A stretch of DNA of 64,000 bases from Coturnix japonica (Eukaryota > Chordata > Aves > Galliformes > Phasianidae). The stretch lies in NCBI RefSeq assembly GCF_001577835.2, contig NC_029541.1, forward strand, positions 2,785,141 through 2,849,140. The letters are read 5' to 3'. Made by a program: the position numbers and the translations under genes. The notes beneath the pieces are model-generated. The model was not told where the DNA came from. It made no database searches and saw only the letters and a list, made by a program, of their open reading frames with translations. Below, one piece after another: positions 53,355 to 64,000 of this stretch. Within the stretch, counting starts at the first letter, position 1. Each line of letters begins with the position of its first letter.

Positions 53355-56103
53355 CTATTCCTTCAGCAGACCAAGCTTCCGCAGGGCCTCACGCCGGTGT
53401 TCCTCTGTTGAACCCTTAGGGGAAATCTTCACGCTGACACAGGAGCGGGGCGGCCGGGGGAAGCTGGGCAGTGGGTTCGACCTTCTCTTGCTGCTCTTCT
53501 CCACCTCGGTGGGCTCTTTCAGTGCAGCAAAGTCCTTCCCTGCTCCAAGGGATGCTGGCCGCGGTCTGCTGCTGCGGAGGAAGCTGGGTGCCAGCCTCTC
53601 AATGAAGGACATTTTGCCCAGTGACCCGCTGCCCTTGACACTTGGTTCCTTGGCCATGCAGCTGCCCAGCCCCACACCGGAGCGCTCTAGGGTGTTGGAT
53701 TTGAAGTTCATGGCCCGTCCTGCTGGGGCTGTGCTCGGTGCTGCCTGCCCCCGGTCGCAGGGAGGTGGCACAGGGCTGGGCTGGGTGCAAGGCTCATGCA
53801 GGTCTTGTGGCAGCCCCAGCTTCTCCAGTGCCTCCCTCCGGGCCTTTTCCCTCTCCTTGGGGTCAAGCTGCCCTGAATTCTGCTTTTCTGCAGCAGTGTC
53901 TCCAGCAGAGCCTGCAGGTGATGGCGGTGGTACCTTCACCTTCTGGCCGGGCTCTGCAACAAGAGGAACTGGGCTGGCTTTGCTGGTTCTCAGGATAATG
54001 TTTGGTGGCAGTTTGCGTGGTTTGGGGGCTGTGGGAGGCCCACGTTTGGTGTCAGGGTCCTGTGGGACCTCCTGTGCCGCTGGGTGATCCGGTTGGCCCC
54101 GAGGAAGTGCTGAGCTCTCCTGGCCCATCTCTCGGTGTGGCAGTGGTGTAGGACTGGGGACAGCCACCATCCCCAGGGCTGGACGGGGCCGTGTCCAGCT
54201 CTCCTCTGCATTTTCTTTCCAGGCATCTGAGCTGTTGCTTCTTGGCTGCTCTGCATGGCTCTCCTGGTTGTCCTGGAAGGGAGCTGGAGGTGGGATGATC
54301 ATGGATCTCACCTCTCTTCTCACGTTAGCTTGGCCAAGCCTGCCCTCCTTGCCCATCTCCTGTGGAGATTTACCCGGTGGCACAGGGTCCTGCACAGTGT
54401 GTGCATCTGATTTGCCATCAGCTCTGTTTGCTCTTTGTGCATTTGATGCACTGATGTTCCTCGGAAGGCTGTGGTAGCCTGGGCTTGGTGCCATTGCTGG
54501 AGATGAGCTTGGGAAGCCAGAGGAGCCCTCAGTGCCTTTCTGGTTGGCTGCATGCTGCTGAGCTGTGCTTCCAGGAGGAGCCCTCTTCTCCAAATCTAGG
54601 CAGAGAGAGGTGAGAAGTCATGCACCGTGCTGCACATGCACAAAGGATATCTTGTCATTTACAGCATGCTTCTTCATATCTGGTAATGACAAGCAGAGAA
54701 GCTCTGCCCAGCAGTTCTTTTTGCCTCATTAGATAGCTGATAGCAGCTCCTACATGCAGCAACTGGGAGAACGCAGCCGGTGCCCTATATATCCCACCAC
54801 ACACATCCTCCTCTCACCCATGGAGTGATGAAAGCCATCTGGATTTTGCTTACCAAGTGAATAAAACTGGGGCAACATTCCCTCCCTGCCTGCCAAGGAA
54901 GCTCAACCCAGTGTGGAAATGCTTTACAAACAGGGCTGGAGCTTCCCAGCTTACCTTGAGGAGCAGAGTCTTTCTTCAGCCTTGCCCTGGGCAGCCGGGT
55001 GGCTTCTGCATAGTCAGTCTCATCAGTGGAAACTCCACTATCTGCTTCTGCATCCAGCGAGCCGATGGTTTCTTCTAAGAACATCAAGCACTCCTTCTCT
55101 TCCACAGATAAGTAGTCATAGCTGTTATCGCTCTGAGAATAGAGAAAAGAAGGAAAGCACTGATAGGAACTACAGGTCTGCTTGTTCTCCTGTTAACATC
55201 ACAGCTTTGAAAGGAACACAGCGAGATCCTGTTTAATTTTTGTTCCATTTCAAGCATGGTGAGATACGATCACTGTGGAAATGCCAAGTCAAAGTGCAAC
55301 GTGTAACATACATCATTAAAAAGCTGAAGTGCAGAAAAGGATGGAGCGTGTGTCAGATCAACAAACATAGGGGAGAAATTGTTTCAGGTGGAGTTGTTTT
55401 GCAGAGAGGCACCTACCCAAGCCTTGCACCATGTAATACTGCAACCAGTTTGTCCGTCCCTAATAAATTTTAGAGGGTTTGGTTCTGGTTTGCAATACAT
55501 CAAATGGGAAACCTGCCCAGGACTGAGCACTGTCCTAGCACATATCAATTATGCTTCAAGTCAGACAGGATGTAATTAGGCCATCAATCTTGGAATCAGT
55601 GTTTGGAGACAAACAAGTTTTAAGGAACAGATAATGAAAAATTGCACATCTACACCCATAGTCCCAGCTCATCTCCACCTTAACTCCTAAACCCATCTCT
55701 TGTCAGCCGGGGAGGAGCACAGCTCGATGTCTTCTACATTGCAGTCACTCTTGTTGGAGCCACTGTGACCCAGTTACCCTAGTGCTGGGACAACCTGCCC
55801 TGCCCCTGGGCTGTGCCAAGGGCTCCTTCAGTTTGGTGTTATTCCTTGAAGAAACCAAGCAGTGAGTTTGATTGCTACCACGGAGGTGTTTTAGGGTCAG
55901 GATCTGTGTGGTCCTTGTGCTGCCACAGCACTTTCGAGCAGAAATCCAACCAGAATCTCATGCTGAAGGTTGTGAGCCATGCCTGGGCTGAGCGCAATGG
56001 GACGACTTACCCGTTGTGAGTGGTTGGAGGCTGTGCTGACCATGCTGTCACAGCTGTCTGAGTTGCAGGCAGCCATACCCAGCCCCAGGTCTTTCCCAGG
56101 CAT
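53355..56103 (-). CDS. C1orf116: Specifically androgen-regulated gene protein (SARG)
   Basis: Cytoplasmic, largely disordered protein of unknown biochemical role; human SARG is androgen-regulated and epithelial. Coding exons: 56011-56103, 54955-55132, 53355-54595 (93, 178, 1241 bp; phases 0 and 1); 503 aa against about 600 in human. The ATG gives MPGKDL, parallel to human MPEREL. Strong matches to the human protein as I recall it: SYDYLSVEEKECLMFLEETI, DAEADSGVSTDE, PKPRKLPPNIILR, MNFKSNTLERSGVGL, RPRPASLGAGKDFA and the end CVSVKISPKG...EHRREALRKLGLLKE. The C-terminal half has two copies of an RREALxKLGL motif. The acceptor before 56137 shows a noncoding exon upstream, not located. A 297-codon antisense frame over the last exon is a by-product of its GC-rich codons. 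Confidence 0.96.
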
Positions 56104-56137
56104 GTCACGGGCTGCAGTGTGGGCTGGGACAGCAGGG

Positions 56138-59100
56138 CTGGAGAAGGAGAGAGATGTGTTAGGCTGCAGGGCTATTGCATGCAAACGTTTGTGCTCTTAG
56201 GCTGCTCCTAGTATGGAGAAGGCATTTCTGAAAGCACCTCTGAGGGAGGGTCCACAGGATCCCACACAAGCCAGTTACACTCAGCATGCACAGCGAACAG
56301 AGCTTCACCCCCTGGGGAAAAGACCAAGTAACCTACAGAAGCCATCATTACTTCTATCTATAAAAGCATTAATCTTCCAAAAGCGACTGACACCGCCAAT
56401 TATCTGCTTTCTTTGCTTGCACCGCCCATTCTTTGGGAGATGAGAGCTGGGTTGCAGAGCCCAGCAAACAAACGCCCTCCCCAACACACACAGGCCCACG
56501 CGGGAGCAGTTGTTTGCAGGCAGACAGAGGAGCTCTTTGTGCTGCAACCTGGCCACGGGAGCACACTGCTGCTTTTCTTGGTAGCAGGATCAGGGTATTA
56601 GATCTGGTGATAAGCGAGCAGAACTGGCTGCTTGTTAAGACACTCAGACCCTGAAGGAATTCTTTTGTAATTGGGATATGCCGCAAAAATCAGATTTCAC
56701 CGCCCACAACCTGGAAGATCCAATGCTTGCGCTCAGGAGGAACTCAGCGCTTCAGGTTTGGGTTTTGCAGTATTTACTACCCAAATTACAGCTGAGGAAG
56801 CAGTGTCTTTGGAGCAGCATTACCCCCACTTCTTTGAGTTTGGAGAAGCTTATAGCCAGAGCTGTTTGCTCTGAGGCTGAGGACTTTCAGCCTTCCCAAG
56901 CTGCCTAACATTGCTGCTCACGCCATTTGCAATTGCAGCAAGAGCCCCAGCAGGACCCCCAGGATTGCTGCAATGTTCTGCACTGCTTCCTACCCACTGC
57001 ACAAACCCGAGGGAACAAAACAGGGAAGCGAAAGTCTTGCTTGAACTTGATGCTGGAGCATTGTCCTCTGTGCAACACCCCAGCTGCAAAGCAAGCAGAC
57101 CCAAGCAGGGAAAACCACACGGGGGTCTCCGGGTTGATTCTTGGTGGTCAGAACTGATCTGAGCAGCCCTTTCCTTTAAACAGCATGAGAGAGAGGAGGC
57201 AAAGTTCAGCAGGGAGCGTCAGGAGCCGGGCAGGAACAAGGGGCTCATTCTGCTGTGTGCTGTTCTTAGAGGAGATTATGGTTCTGACACATTCATCCGA
57301 TTCGGGACAGGGAAAGAGGAAACCAACCCTGAATAAAATCTCAGGTTTTATGGTTCAGAAGGATTTTGCAGTTCCCTCCGTATAAAAAACCAACAGGTCA
57401 GCCACAGACTAAACAGTCAACCGAGTGTTTGAATTAAAAAGATACTTGACAAGGTGTTTCTCGATCATGTATTCTCCCACTAAAAAAGGTTTTCCAAGAG
57501 GCCACTTTTTATTTGGAACACAAAACTCGCTGGGGCAGCTTTTGCAACAGCTGCTGTAACTGTCCTGTGCAAAGCTTGCCGAGCCCTCAGACATCAAAGA
57601 GCTGCTGGGTAGCAATTAATGCTAATTGCTTTATTTGAAGAGGCTACTTTCTTCTAATCCCAGCTCTGACTACCAGAGCTCTATCGCAGCTCTCCAGCAG
57701 CGCTCATCCATATCAGTGCATTTTGCAGCTGTACCCTGATGCCCTACACCCTCTTGCAAAGGGGCCCCATCCTAAAACACAAAGAGCACAGGGAAACAGA
57801 GCACAAGCAGCCCCTGGCCTCTCCATACAGTGAGACAGATCCCACCCCAGGGTGAAAGAAGGCGATGGCGCAGTTCTCCAGTTCCTCCTCTTTAAACAAA
57901 CAGGGCGCACAGTTCAGTTTTAAGAGCTGAGTTTGCTGTCCTGAGAACAAGTTTTACCGGTGTCCCCCAGCTCCCCAGCACCACTTTCATCCCCCCCTCC
58001 CCCCAATCCCCATCCTGGTGCCGCTCAATGCGTCAGCTCCACCACTCTTTCTCCTTCCAAAGTCCCCTATATGAAGGCACCACAGCCCCATACCCCAGGC
58101 AGAGACACTCAGCTCTTCACCACAACCACATTCAGCAAGAAAAGCAGAGAGAGCAGGAAAGAATAAAGATTTTTGCTCTTTTTTTTTTTTTACCAGGATA
58201 TCCGACGTCCCCCGGTGCCCAAATCCTCGTCCTGCCTGCGTCTATCCCAGGACGTCTTTGCTTTTCTGCGCTAACCAAACACAGGCGGGTTACACATTAA
58301 CTCCCAGCAGAGATAAGGCTGCACAGGCAGCAGCCTGCCCGTCACCTGCAGCACACTCAAGACCCGCTCATCCCAACCGGAGCATGTTGAGCTCCTTCTT
58401 GCACTTGGGTTGGGGTCAGGGTGCAGCACAGCCCCTGCTTTACCCAGCTGTGCAGCTCAGCACAGGGTGCCCAGGGGGGCAGAGCTTGGTGAGCGGCTGC
58501 GGGCTCCCGGCACCACCCATCGCCCTCCCTTCCTGGCCTCAACATGGGTTTCACTGGAGACTCCTTAATCCAACATCCTGTTCTGCAGCATAGTTGCTCG
58601 CTGACATCTGGAGGCCCTGACCAAAACGCCCTGTTGGCAGTGATTAAATCCTGCGCCGGGTGTTGGCGCTGGGTGCTGCCGCACGCATTGCAGTGCAGCA
58701 GGTTTCTTCTCTTCCGTGGTTTGGGGCATTGGATGCATCAGCTGGGGGCAGGACTCAGTTCCTTCACATACAGATTGTTTGCCAGAACAGAATGAGGCTC
58801 ATGTATCATCATTCCCATAGACTGTGTTATCCCACTTTATACTTTACAGGGATTCTTTCATAGAAGGAAAGGGCAGAATCCTTGGAAAATGGCACAAATC
58901 CAGCCATGGTTCAAGTTTTCATGCTGTAATGATCTGTTGCAACACATGCCCTGCTGCATAGAACAGGGAAGTGGAAATATGGGCTATTTCAAGCTGCAGA
59001 AGGATGGAGGGAAAGCAGATGAGTGGGGAACACAGAGCTTCCCAGCAGCACTGACAAGCCACAGCTGTGCCCTGTTATAAAAGGGCCATGTGGGCTGAGG

Positions 59101-60479
59101 GGCAAATCACAGCAGATGGGGAAATTGGTGAGTATGGGGAGTCCTGAGCCAGTGCTGCCCTCCTGCACACAAATAGCAAAGGTAAGAGATGTGAGCGTGG
59201 TGCTTTCAATGCAGTTGTTGTATTGTTGGAGCAGGGCAGCAGCCTGGGATTGTGGATCTTAGTGCTCTCACTGGGGCAGTGCTGGATGGTGCAGCATGGT
59301 TTGTGATGCTTTTGTCTATCTGCCTTTGGTTCTGAGACTGCTTAGAGCATGGAAGCGTGGCAAGACGAAGTTTGTTTTCTTATGTATGTGTGGGGAATTG
59401 AAGAAGCACTCCTGATGGAGAGGCTGTGTGCTGAGAGCAACGTGCTGACAGCACTGGGACCTAAACTTGTGCCATATGATTTGCAGAGCTTGCTGCTCTA
59501 TGTAGATGATGGAAAACATCCTATTTCATTGTCATGAGCTACTGAGAGCTGACTTTTGTACAGCAGGTGCCTGGAATGAACCTGTTCTTTTCCTACGTTC
59601 TTCCTCTGGCAAACAAAACCAGCTGCTACTCAAAATAAAGCGTGATTTCACGTACGTGGTATGAAGTGTATGCAAATAGTCAAGTGATGCAAAGAAAACT
59701 CTCCAGAATGCTGTGAAAGGACTTTGGCATGTTAACAGGCACCTCGTGCCTCACCCTCTGCACAAACAGCAGAGTGTGGGTGATTCAGGCTTGGAACGGA
59801 GGAACAGCATCTGTACAGATAAGGTACTTGCTGACATAATGAGCTGGGTTTGGTTGTAGGGCTGTATTGTGTGTATGGTGCCATGTGTGCTGGCAAACTA
59901 ATTATGGAAGAGATTGGGTAATGCACTGGCTTAGAGAAATAAGGTGGTCTTGGTGTGGCTGTGAACTAAGAAGGAACCCTGTTTATTACCCCAATTTTAG
60001 AGAGAAGAGGTAGAGAACTCCATGGCTTGGTTAGCATTAACCCCACATGAGAAACAAGGGGGCAGCTCTGGTTGTGTAATGCAGCCCCCAGTGCTTTCCC
60101 TAAGGCACTGATTAAACATAATCCACAAGAGCACTGCAGTCCTGGCCAACCTGATTTTGTTAACCCTCCTTTAGTAACCCTCTGTTACAAAAGCCATTAT
60201 CCCAGCAATATAATATATAGCTGTGGAATACAGACTTGGGCTGATTACCTCCTAATATTGGCAACTGCTTCCATGTAATGGACAGGGTGTTACTGAAACA
60301 GAGAACTCCTAAAGTCTATTTAATGACATGAGACAGAGAGGAAAGCAGATGTAAATTACTCAGAAACTGTCTTATAGATGTAAAGGCTGTAAAACAAACC
60401 CACGCTGGTGGAAGAACAGTGAATAGAGCAATAACCTGATATCCAAGAGCTGAGGCAGAGACTACGCTAAACAAGGGTG
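56138..60479. other. Intergenic region between C1orf116 and YOD1
   Basis: The C1orf116 promoter and noncoding exon should lie here, but no convincing - strand TATA or donor was found. C-rich tracts occur near 57980-58010. A textbook TATAAAAG is present on the + strand at 59076-59083, and a further TATAAAA (+) at 57381; neither is followed by a recognisable gene. No protein-coding exon is supported. Confidence 0.5.
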
Positions 60480-63400
60480 CATGCATCAGTCACGTTTATT
60501 GGTGCATCGACAATTTTTTGCAGTTCAAGTTACGTGTTGAAGGAAATATGTTATTCCAAATGGTCTGCACTGATGGTACATGAAGTGGAACGTTGTGCTA
60601 CGGTGGTAACTAAGACTTGAGAATCACCTGCTAACACCATTTGTTCTGCTGCAATGGGAATGGGCGCTGCTGATGTAGCAAAGTCCTTGCTTGGTATCTT
60701 GCTGAGCGTGTAAACTCAGACCAACTTTTAAAGTGCTGTGAAATCCATGAGATGAGCATCTCTTCCCACAACACAAAGTGTTTGTAAAAGGCCACGTGAT
60801 GAGGGTGTCAGGCTCTACTTATTTAAAGAAGGGGTTTAGTGCTGGTGAAGTGGCCAGGCAGGCACTGGGAAAGTGAAGTTCTTTAATCCAAGTAGCACAG
60901 GAAGCCAGCACAAACAATGCAGCTTCTACCAAGCCCATCTCTCAAGTATGAATTTCAGTTTCCAGGGCCTGAGTGACTGCTGAGCTCTGTGCTGAAGCGT
61001 TCAGTGAGGAAATTGGTGTTTAATTTCAATCTGAATGGGAGTAAGTGGCATTGGTAAGGACACACACCCATAGCTTGCAGGCTTTGTGGATGGGTACAGG
61101 CTGCCTGTCACCACCTGAGCCCACAATATGTCTATTCTAAAGTATCTGTAACTAATAACAGTTCAGTGCAAACGTATGAGGGATGCTCTGAAATTCACAC
61201 CACTGCTGCCAGGATCCCATTTTTGTGGCACTTCCTCATTAAGGGCAGGTAAACGCTGCTATAAAGACATTAAAAAACCCCTTCATGTTCCATCCTTTTA
61301 CAGCTCCCCATTTTAATGTAGTTCAGGAGCTCAGTCCACATCCCCAGTTATTTGCTCTTCGAAACGCTTTGTCAGCACATAATAATATCAGCTTTTACAG
61401 ACACAAATTACAGCTGTCCCATTGATATTGTAAACCAAAAGGGATTTTATTTTCTAAGCAACTAAATAAAGCATCCAAGCGGTGACACTGAGGCACCTCC
61501 CTAATGTGGATCTCCTGCTCTGTTAATGGCTTTGCTATGGAGACATGATAAAGTAAAGCTGAACGCTCTGAATTCAATACAACTGATTTTCAACCTTCAA
61601 ATACTGCAAAGTGAGAAATAACCCCCCCAAAGCATTTGGATACTCTTTCAAAAGGATACAAAGCTAAAAAATACTAAGCATTGCTCCCAAAAGTCCACGC
61701 CGTTGCAAACGTGGCAGACAATAAATACGTATCTCCCTCTTCTACAGCACTTTTAGTTTCAAAGACACCCAAAGTTCACCTCTCTGAGGTAGGTATTGTC
61801 CATGTAACAGATGGCAAATGATGAGGAGCAGCTCCTTTATCCTAGGCGCCTCACCTCTTCAGTGTGAAAGCTGAGAACATGATTTAAGGTTGATCGTCTC
61901 TTGGTCTCGTTCCTAGACAGCATTTTGTCTCAAGTCGTTGTATCAGTGTAATCTTCAAGTTCCCCCTTCAGGTTCTATAAGCATCAGCTTCTCGAGGGCT
62001 GTTGGTAATGATTTGTTTTGTTCTCATGATGGATGAAAAGCAAAGTGTGGTTTAACACTGGAAGCTAAGTGGTTTTCTATTGGAATCTCCCCAACAGTGT
62101 GAACGTGTATTTTAATACTGAAATAAAAAGAAAATTGGTCTGTAGTGCTTTTGGCAATCCTATTCTTTATCCTTAATTATTCTTGCCTCAATTCAAAGCA
62201 CTTGATGTGATTACGCTCGATTTCCTGTGAGATTCTCTCAGTATTTCAAGGTCCAACTCAGTGAGAACTTCAATGAATGGAGGCCTTCAGAGCTAAGATG
62301 GATTCCATTTGGAAAGCAGGTTTGTTTCTGCCTCAAACTGAAGATGCACGTTCCTGCTCTCCATTTGTAGAAGAGCAAGAGAGGTAACTCGAAACAGTGT
62401 GATAGAAGGCTAAGAACATTGTAAAATCCCTTAAAACAAATGTGTATTACAGGCATTACAAAGGAAACAAATAAATCCCCTTCGGTACTACGCACCTATA
62501 CAGCACCTTTTAAAAGACCTCAAAGCACTTGCTGTTAAGCTCACAACCTTGCTGTGAGGTAAGGTTGATGAAATCAATTCCACCTTCCCTGATTCGGAGC
62601 AGTATGAGAAGTAGGGCACTTCACCCAGCTTGTTTTGTTCTGACAGTTCAACTGCATCATCCTTCATTATCTTGAATTATAAGCCTTGCTCCTCAACAGT
62701 CATCGGTGACAAATCAAACACATTAAGGCAGAATGCAGATGAAGAAACCTCCAGCCTCCCTTCTGGATTACTACTCCTTGCTTCTATAAGACTTCTTACC
62801 AGCAAACACAACTGAGAACTATACCTTAAAGTGCTAATTTACAGTATTTGGAATCTGCTACAGCTTAGTAACACTGTGGCTGTGAGATCAGCTACAGCCA
62901 AATGAAGACCATTCCGATGTACTAAAGAGATGCAAATTAAGATACTTCCCTAATGAATGTATTTCCCTCCTGCCAGAATTGAAGATAAAGTGAAGAAGAA
63001 CCCAAGTATTCCAAGTAACATGCCTACGTTCCAATGCAGTGTAAACACCAAGGGGCTGGATAGTTATTTTCCAAGCAACTAAAAGCTACCTATGGAGGAT
63101 TAATAAGTTTATTCAACACTTAACCACCTACTCGTTAATTTTAAGAAGGCTATCTTAAAGCTTAAAGGCCACTTCTCTCTCTAAAGCCGTGACTTCACAC
63201 AAACAATACATTCTACTTCTGATAGTAACATAGTGTAGGGCAGCTTTAGGGATGCTCTTCCCACTATATACTGCGCACCCCACGAGCAGTTCCCCTTGGA
63301 AGGGCTGCTTCTATGCGCAGAGTCTATTTATGAGCATAAATAGTGCTGATACGTACATTTCCTAAACCCTTAATTTAATTACCCTGACAACATAAAACAG

Positions 63401-63749
63401 TGATTTAGAGGCTCGCTTTTTTTACACTAGTATTGAACAAGCCTGGTTCTGTATGGCCACTCAGAGCACACACTCAAAGAGAAGGTTATTACAGTCATCA
63501 GGTTTTAGCTGCCAGTGTACATCACCTGCCCAGTGACTCTAAATCAGCATGCGAGAAGATAACCTACATTTCAAACCAGCTGGATAAATCCCTATCCAAC
63601 ACCAAACCTGTGCGCCTCGGCCATCGTTAAGCTAACACGCTTTTCAAGCTCTGTGAACGGAATTTTGTGATTAAATACAGCTTATCTGGAGATCCAGAAT
63701 TTTATTCCGGATGAGTGAGGTAGTAGATGTAACCATCCTCATACAGGAG
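60480..63749 (-). other. YOD1: Probable YOD1 3'UTR
   Basis: About 3.2 kb after the YOD1 stop codon is AT-richer than the rest of the window and has no open frame over 90 codons. AATAAA on the - strand occurs at 60495-60500, and nearer ones at 61446-61451 and 63108-63113 could give shorter forms. Human YOD1 also has a multi-kilobase 3'UTR. The extent is inferred. Confidence 0.55.
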
Positions 63750-64000
63750 TCACACCTCCCCGAAGTTGGTGTGTCCCGTCTCCTTGGCGTGTTCTCTGGC
63801 TTCTACTTGTCCCGTCAGTCCCTTCTGGCACACCATGCACCTCAGAGTGAAGCGATTCACGTCGGTGAACTGCCTCTTCCTTCTGGCTTCATCTGCTAAT
63901 TCCAAAGCTTGTGCGAGGACGACATCATCAGTGGTAGAGAAAATGGTTTGGGGAGGAACGTCCGAGTCGAGGATCTTACGCTCGAGCGGATCGTAATGAA
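63750..64000 (-). CDS. YOD1: Ubiquitin thioesterase OTU1 (YOD1), 3' end of last exon
   Basis: Deubiquitinase of the OTU family that works with p97/VCP in ER-associated degradation. The window holds the last 83 codons (82 aa plus stop). The first complete codon is the histidine of HYDPLERK, which corresponds to the catalytic histidine of the OTU domain. After a variable linker comes [20 protein letters not shown] and then the C2H2 zinc finger [15 protein letters not shown]...EHAKETGH, ending TNFGEV as in human YOD1. The catalytic cysteine and N-terminal UBX-like domain lie right of the window. Same strand and order relative to C1orf116 as in mammals. Confidence 0.97.
   Translation of the reverse strand, partial: HYDPLERKILDSDVPPQTIFSTTDDVVLAQALELADEARRKRQFTDVNRFTLRCMVCQKGLTGQVEAREHAKETGHTNFGEV

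Noticed and set aside
53194-54087. 297-codon + strand open frame antisense to the last C1orf116 exon
   Set aside because: It mirrors the GC-rich, Pro/Ser-rich coding exon on the other strand. The translation has no domain I know, while the - strand protein is strongly conserved.
57381-57387. TATAAAA on the + strand
   Set aside because: No transcript, donor site or gene follows it, and the neighbouring genes run on the - strand.

Overview
The window is vertebrate nuclear DNA from a bird, almost certainly a galliform close to chicken. The genes have introns of a few hundred bases, CR1 LINE tails are present, and the gene order matches the mammalian IL10/PIGR block of human 1q32 (chromosome 26 in chicken). 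The IL-10 protein read here is 175 aa, the chicken length. It seems to differ at a few residues from the chicken sequence I remember (for example CHNFFTC), so I do not name a species.

Left part (1-18.9 kb): the 3' part of MAPKAPK2 on the + strand (coding exons 2-10, 307 residues from just after the ATP-binding lysine to the stop), then a convergent, complete IL10 on the - strand (five exons). The IL10 3'UTR carries nine ATTTA pentamers. MK2, the product of the neighbouring gene, is known to control such ARE mRNAs.

Middle (18.9-31.4 kb): a 10-kb gene-free stretch, then one IL-19-type cytokine gene on the + strand (185 aa, five coding exons, all phase 0, with a CR1 tail in intron 4). I see no IL20, IL24 or FCMR between IL19 and PIGR, where mammals have them; only about 1.8 kb separates the two polyA signals.

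Receptor part (33-48 kb): two tail-to-head - strand genes of the polymeric Ig receptor family. The first is PIGR (647 aa, four V-type Ig domains, stalk, membrane segment, conserved sorting tail). The second sits at the FCAMR position. Its first domain resembles mammalian FCAMR, but it has three Ig domains, a mucin-like stalk with an 18-bp tandem repeat, a membrane segment and a long tail with a Cys-rich end (616 aa in my model). Every Ig exon in both genes is symmetric phase 1-1.

Right part (53-64 kb): C1orf116/SARG on the - strand (503 aa, three coding exons), then the last 83 codons of YOD1 on the - strand, starting at its catalytic histidine, with a probable 3.2-kb 3'UTR.

The set forms a mucosal immune neighbourhood: p38-MK2 signalling, IL-10 family cytokines, and transcytosis or Fc receptors for polymeric immunoglobulin. 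I recognised no tRNA or rRNA gene, CRISPR array, DNA transposon or retrovirus copy. Exon limits come from GT/AG sites, reading phase and remembered family sequences; no transcript or database search was available.
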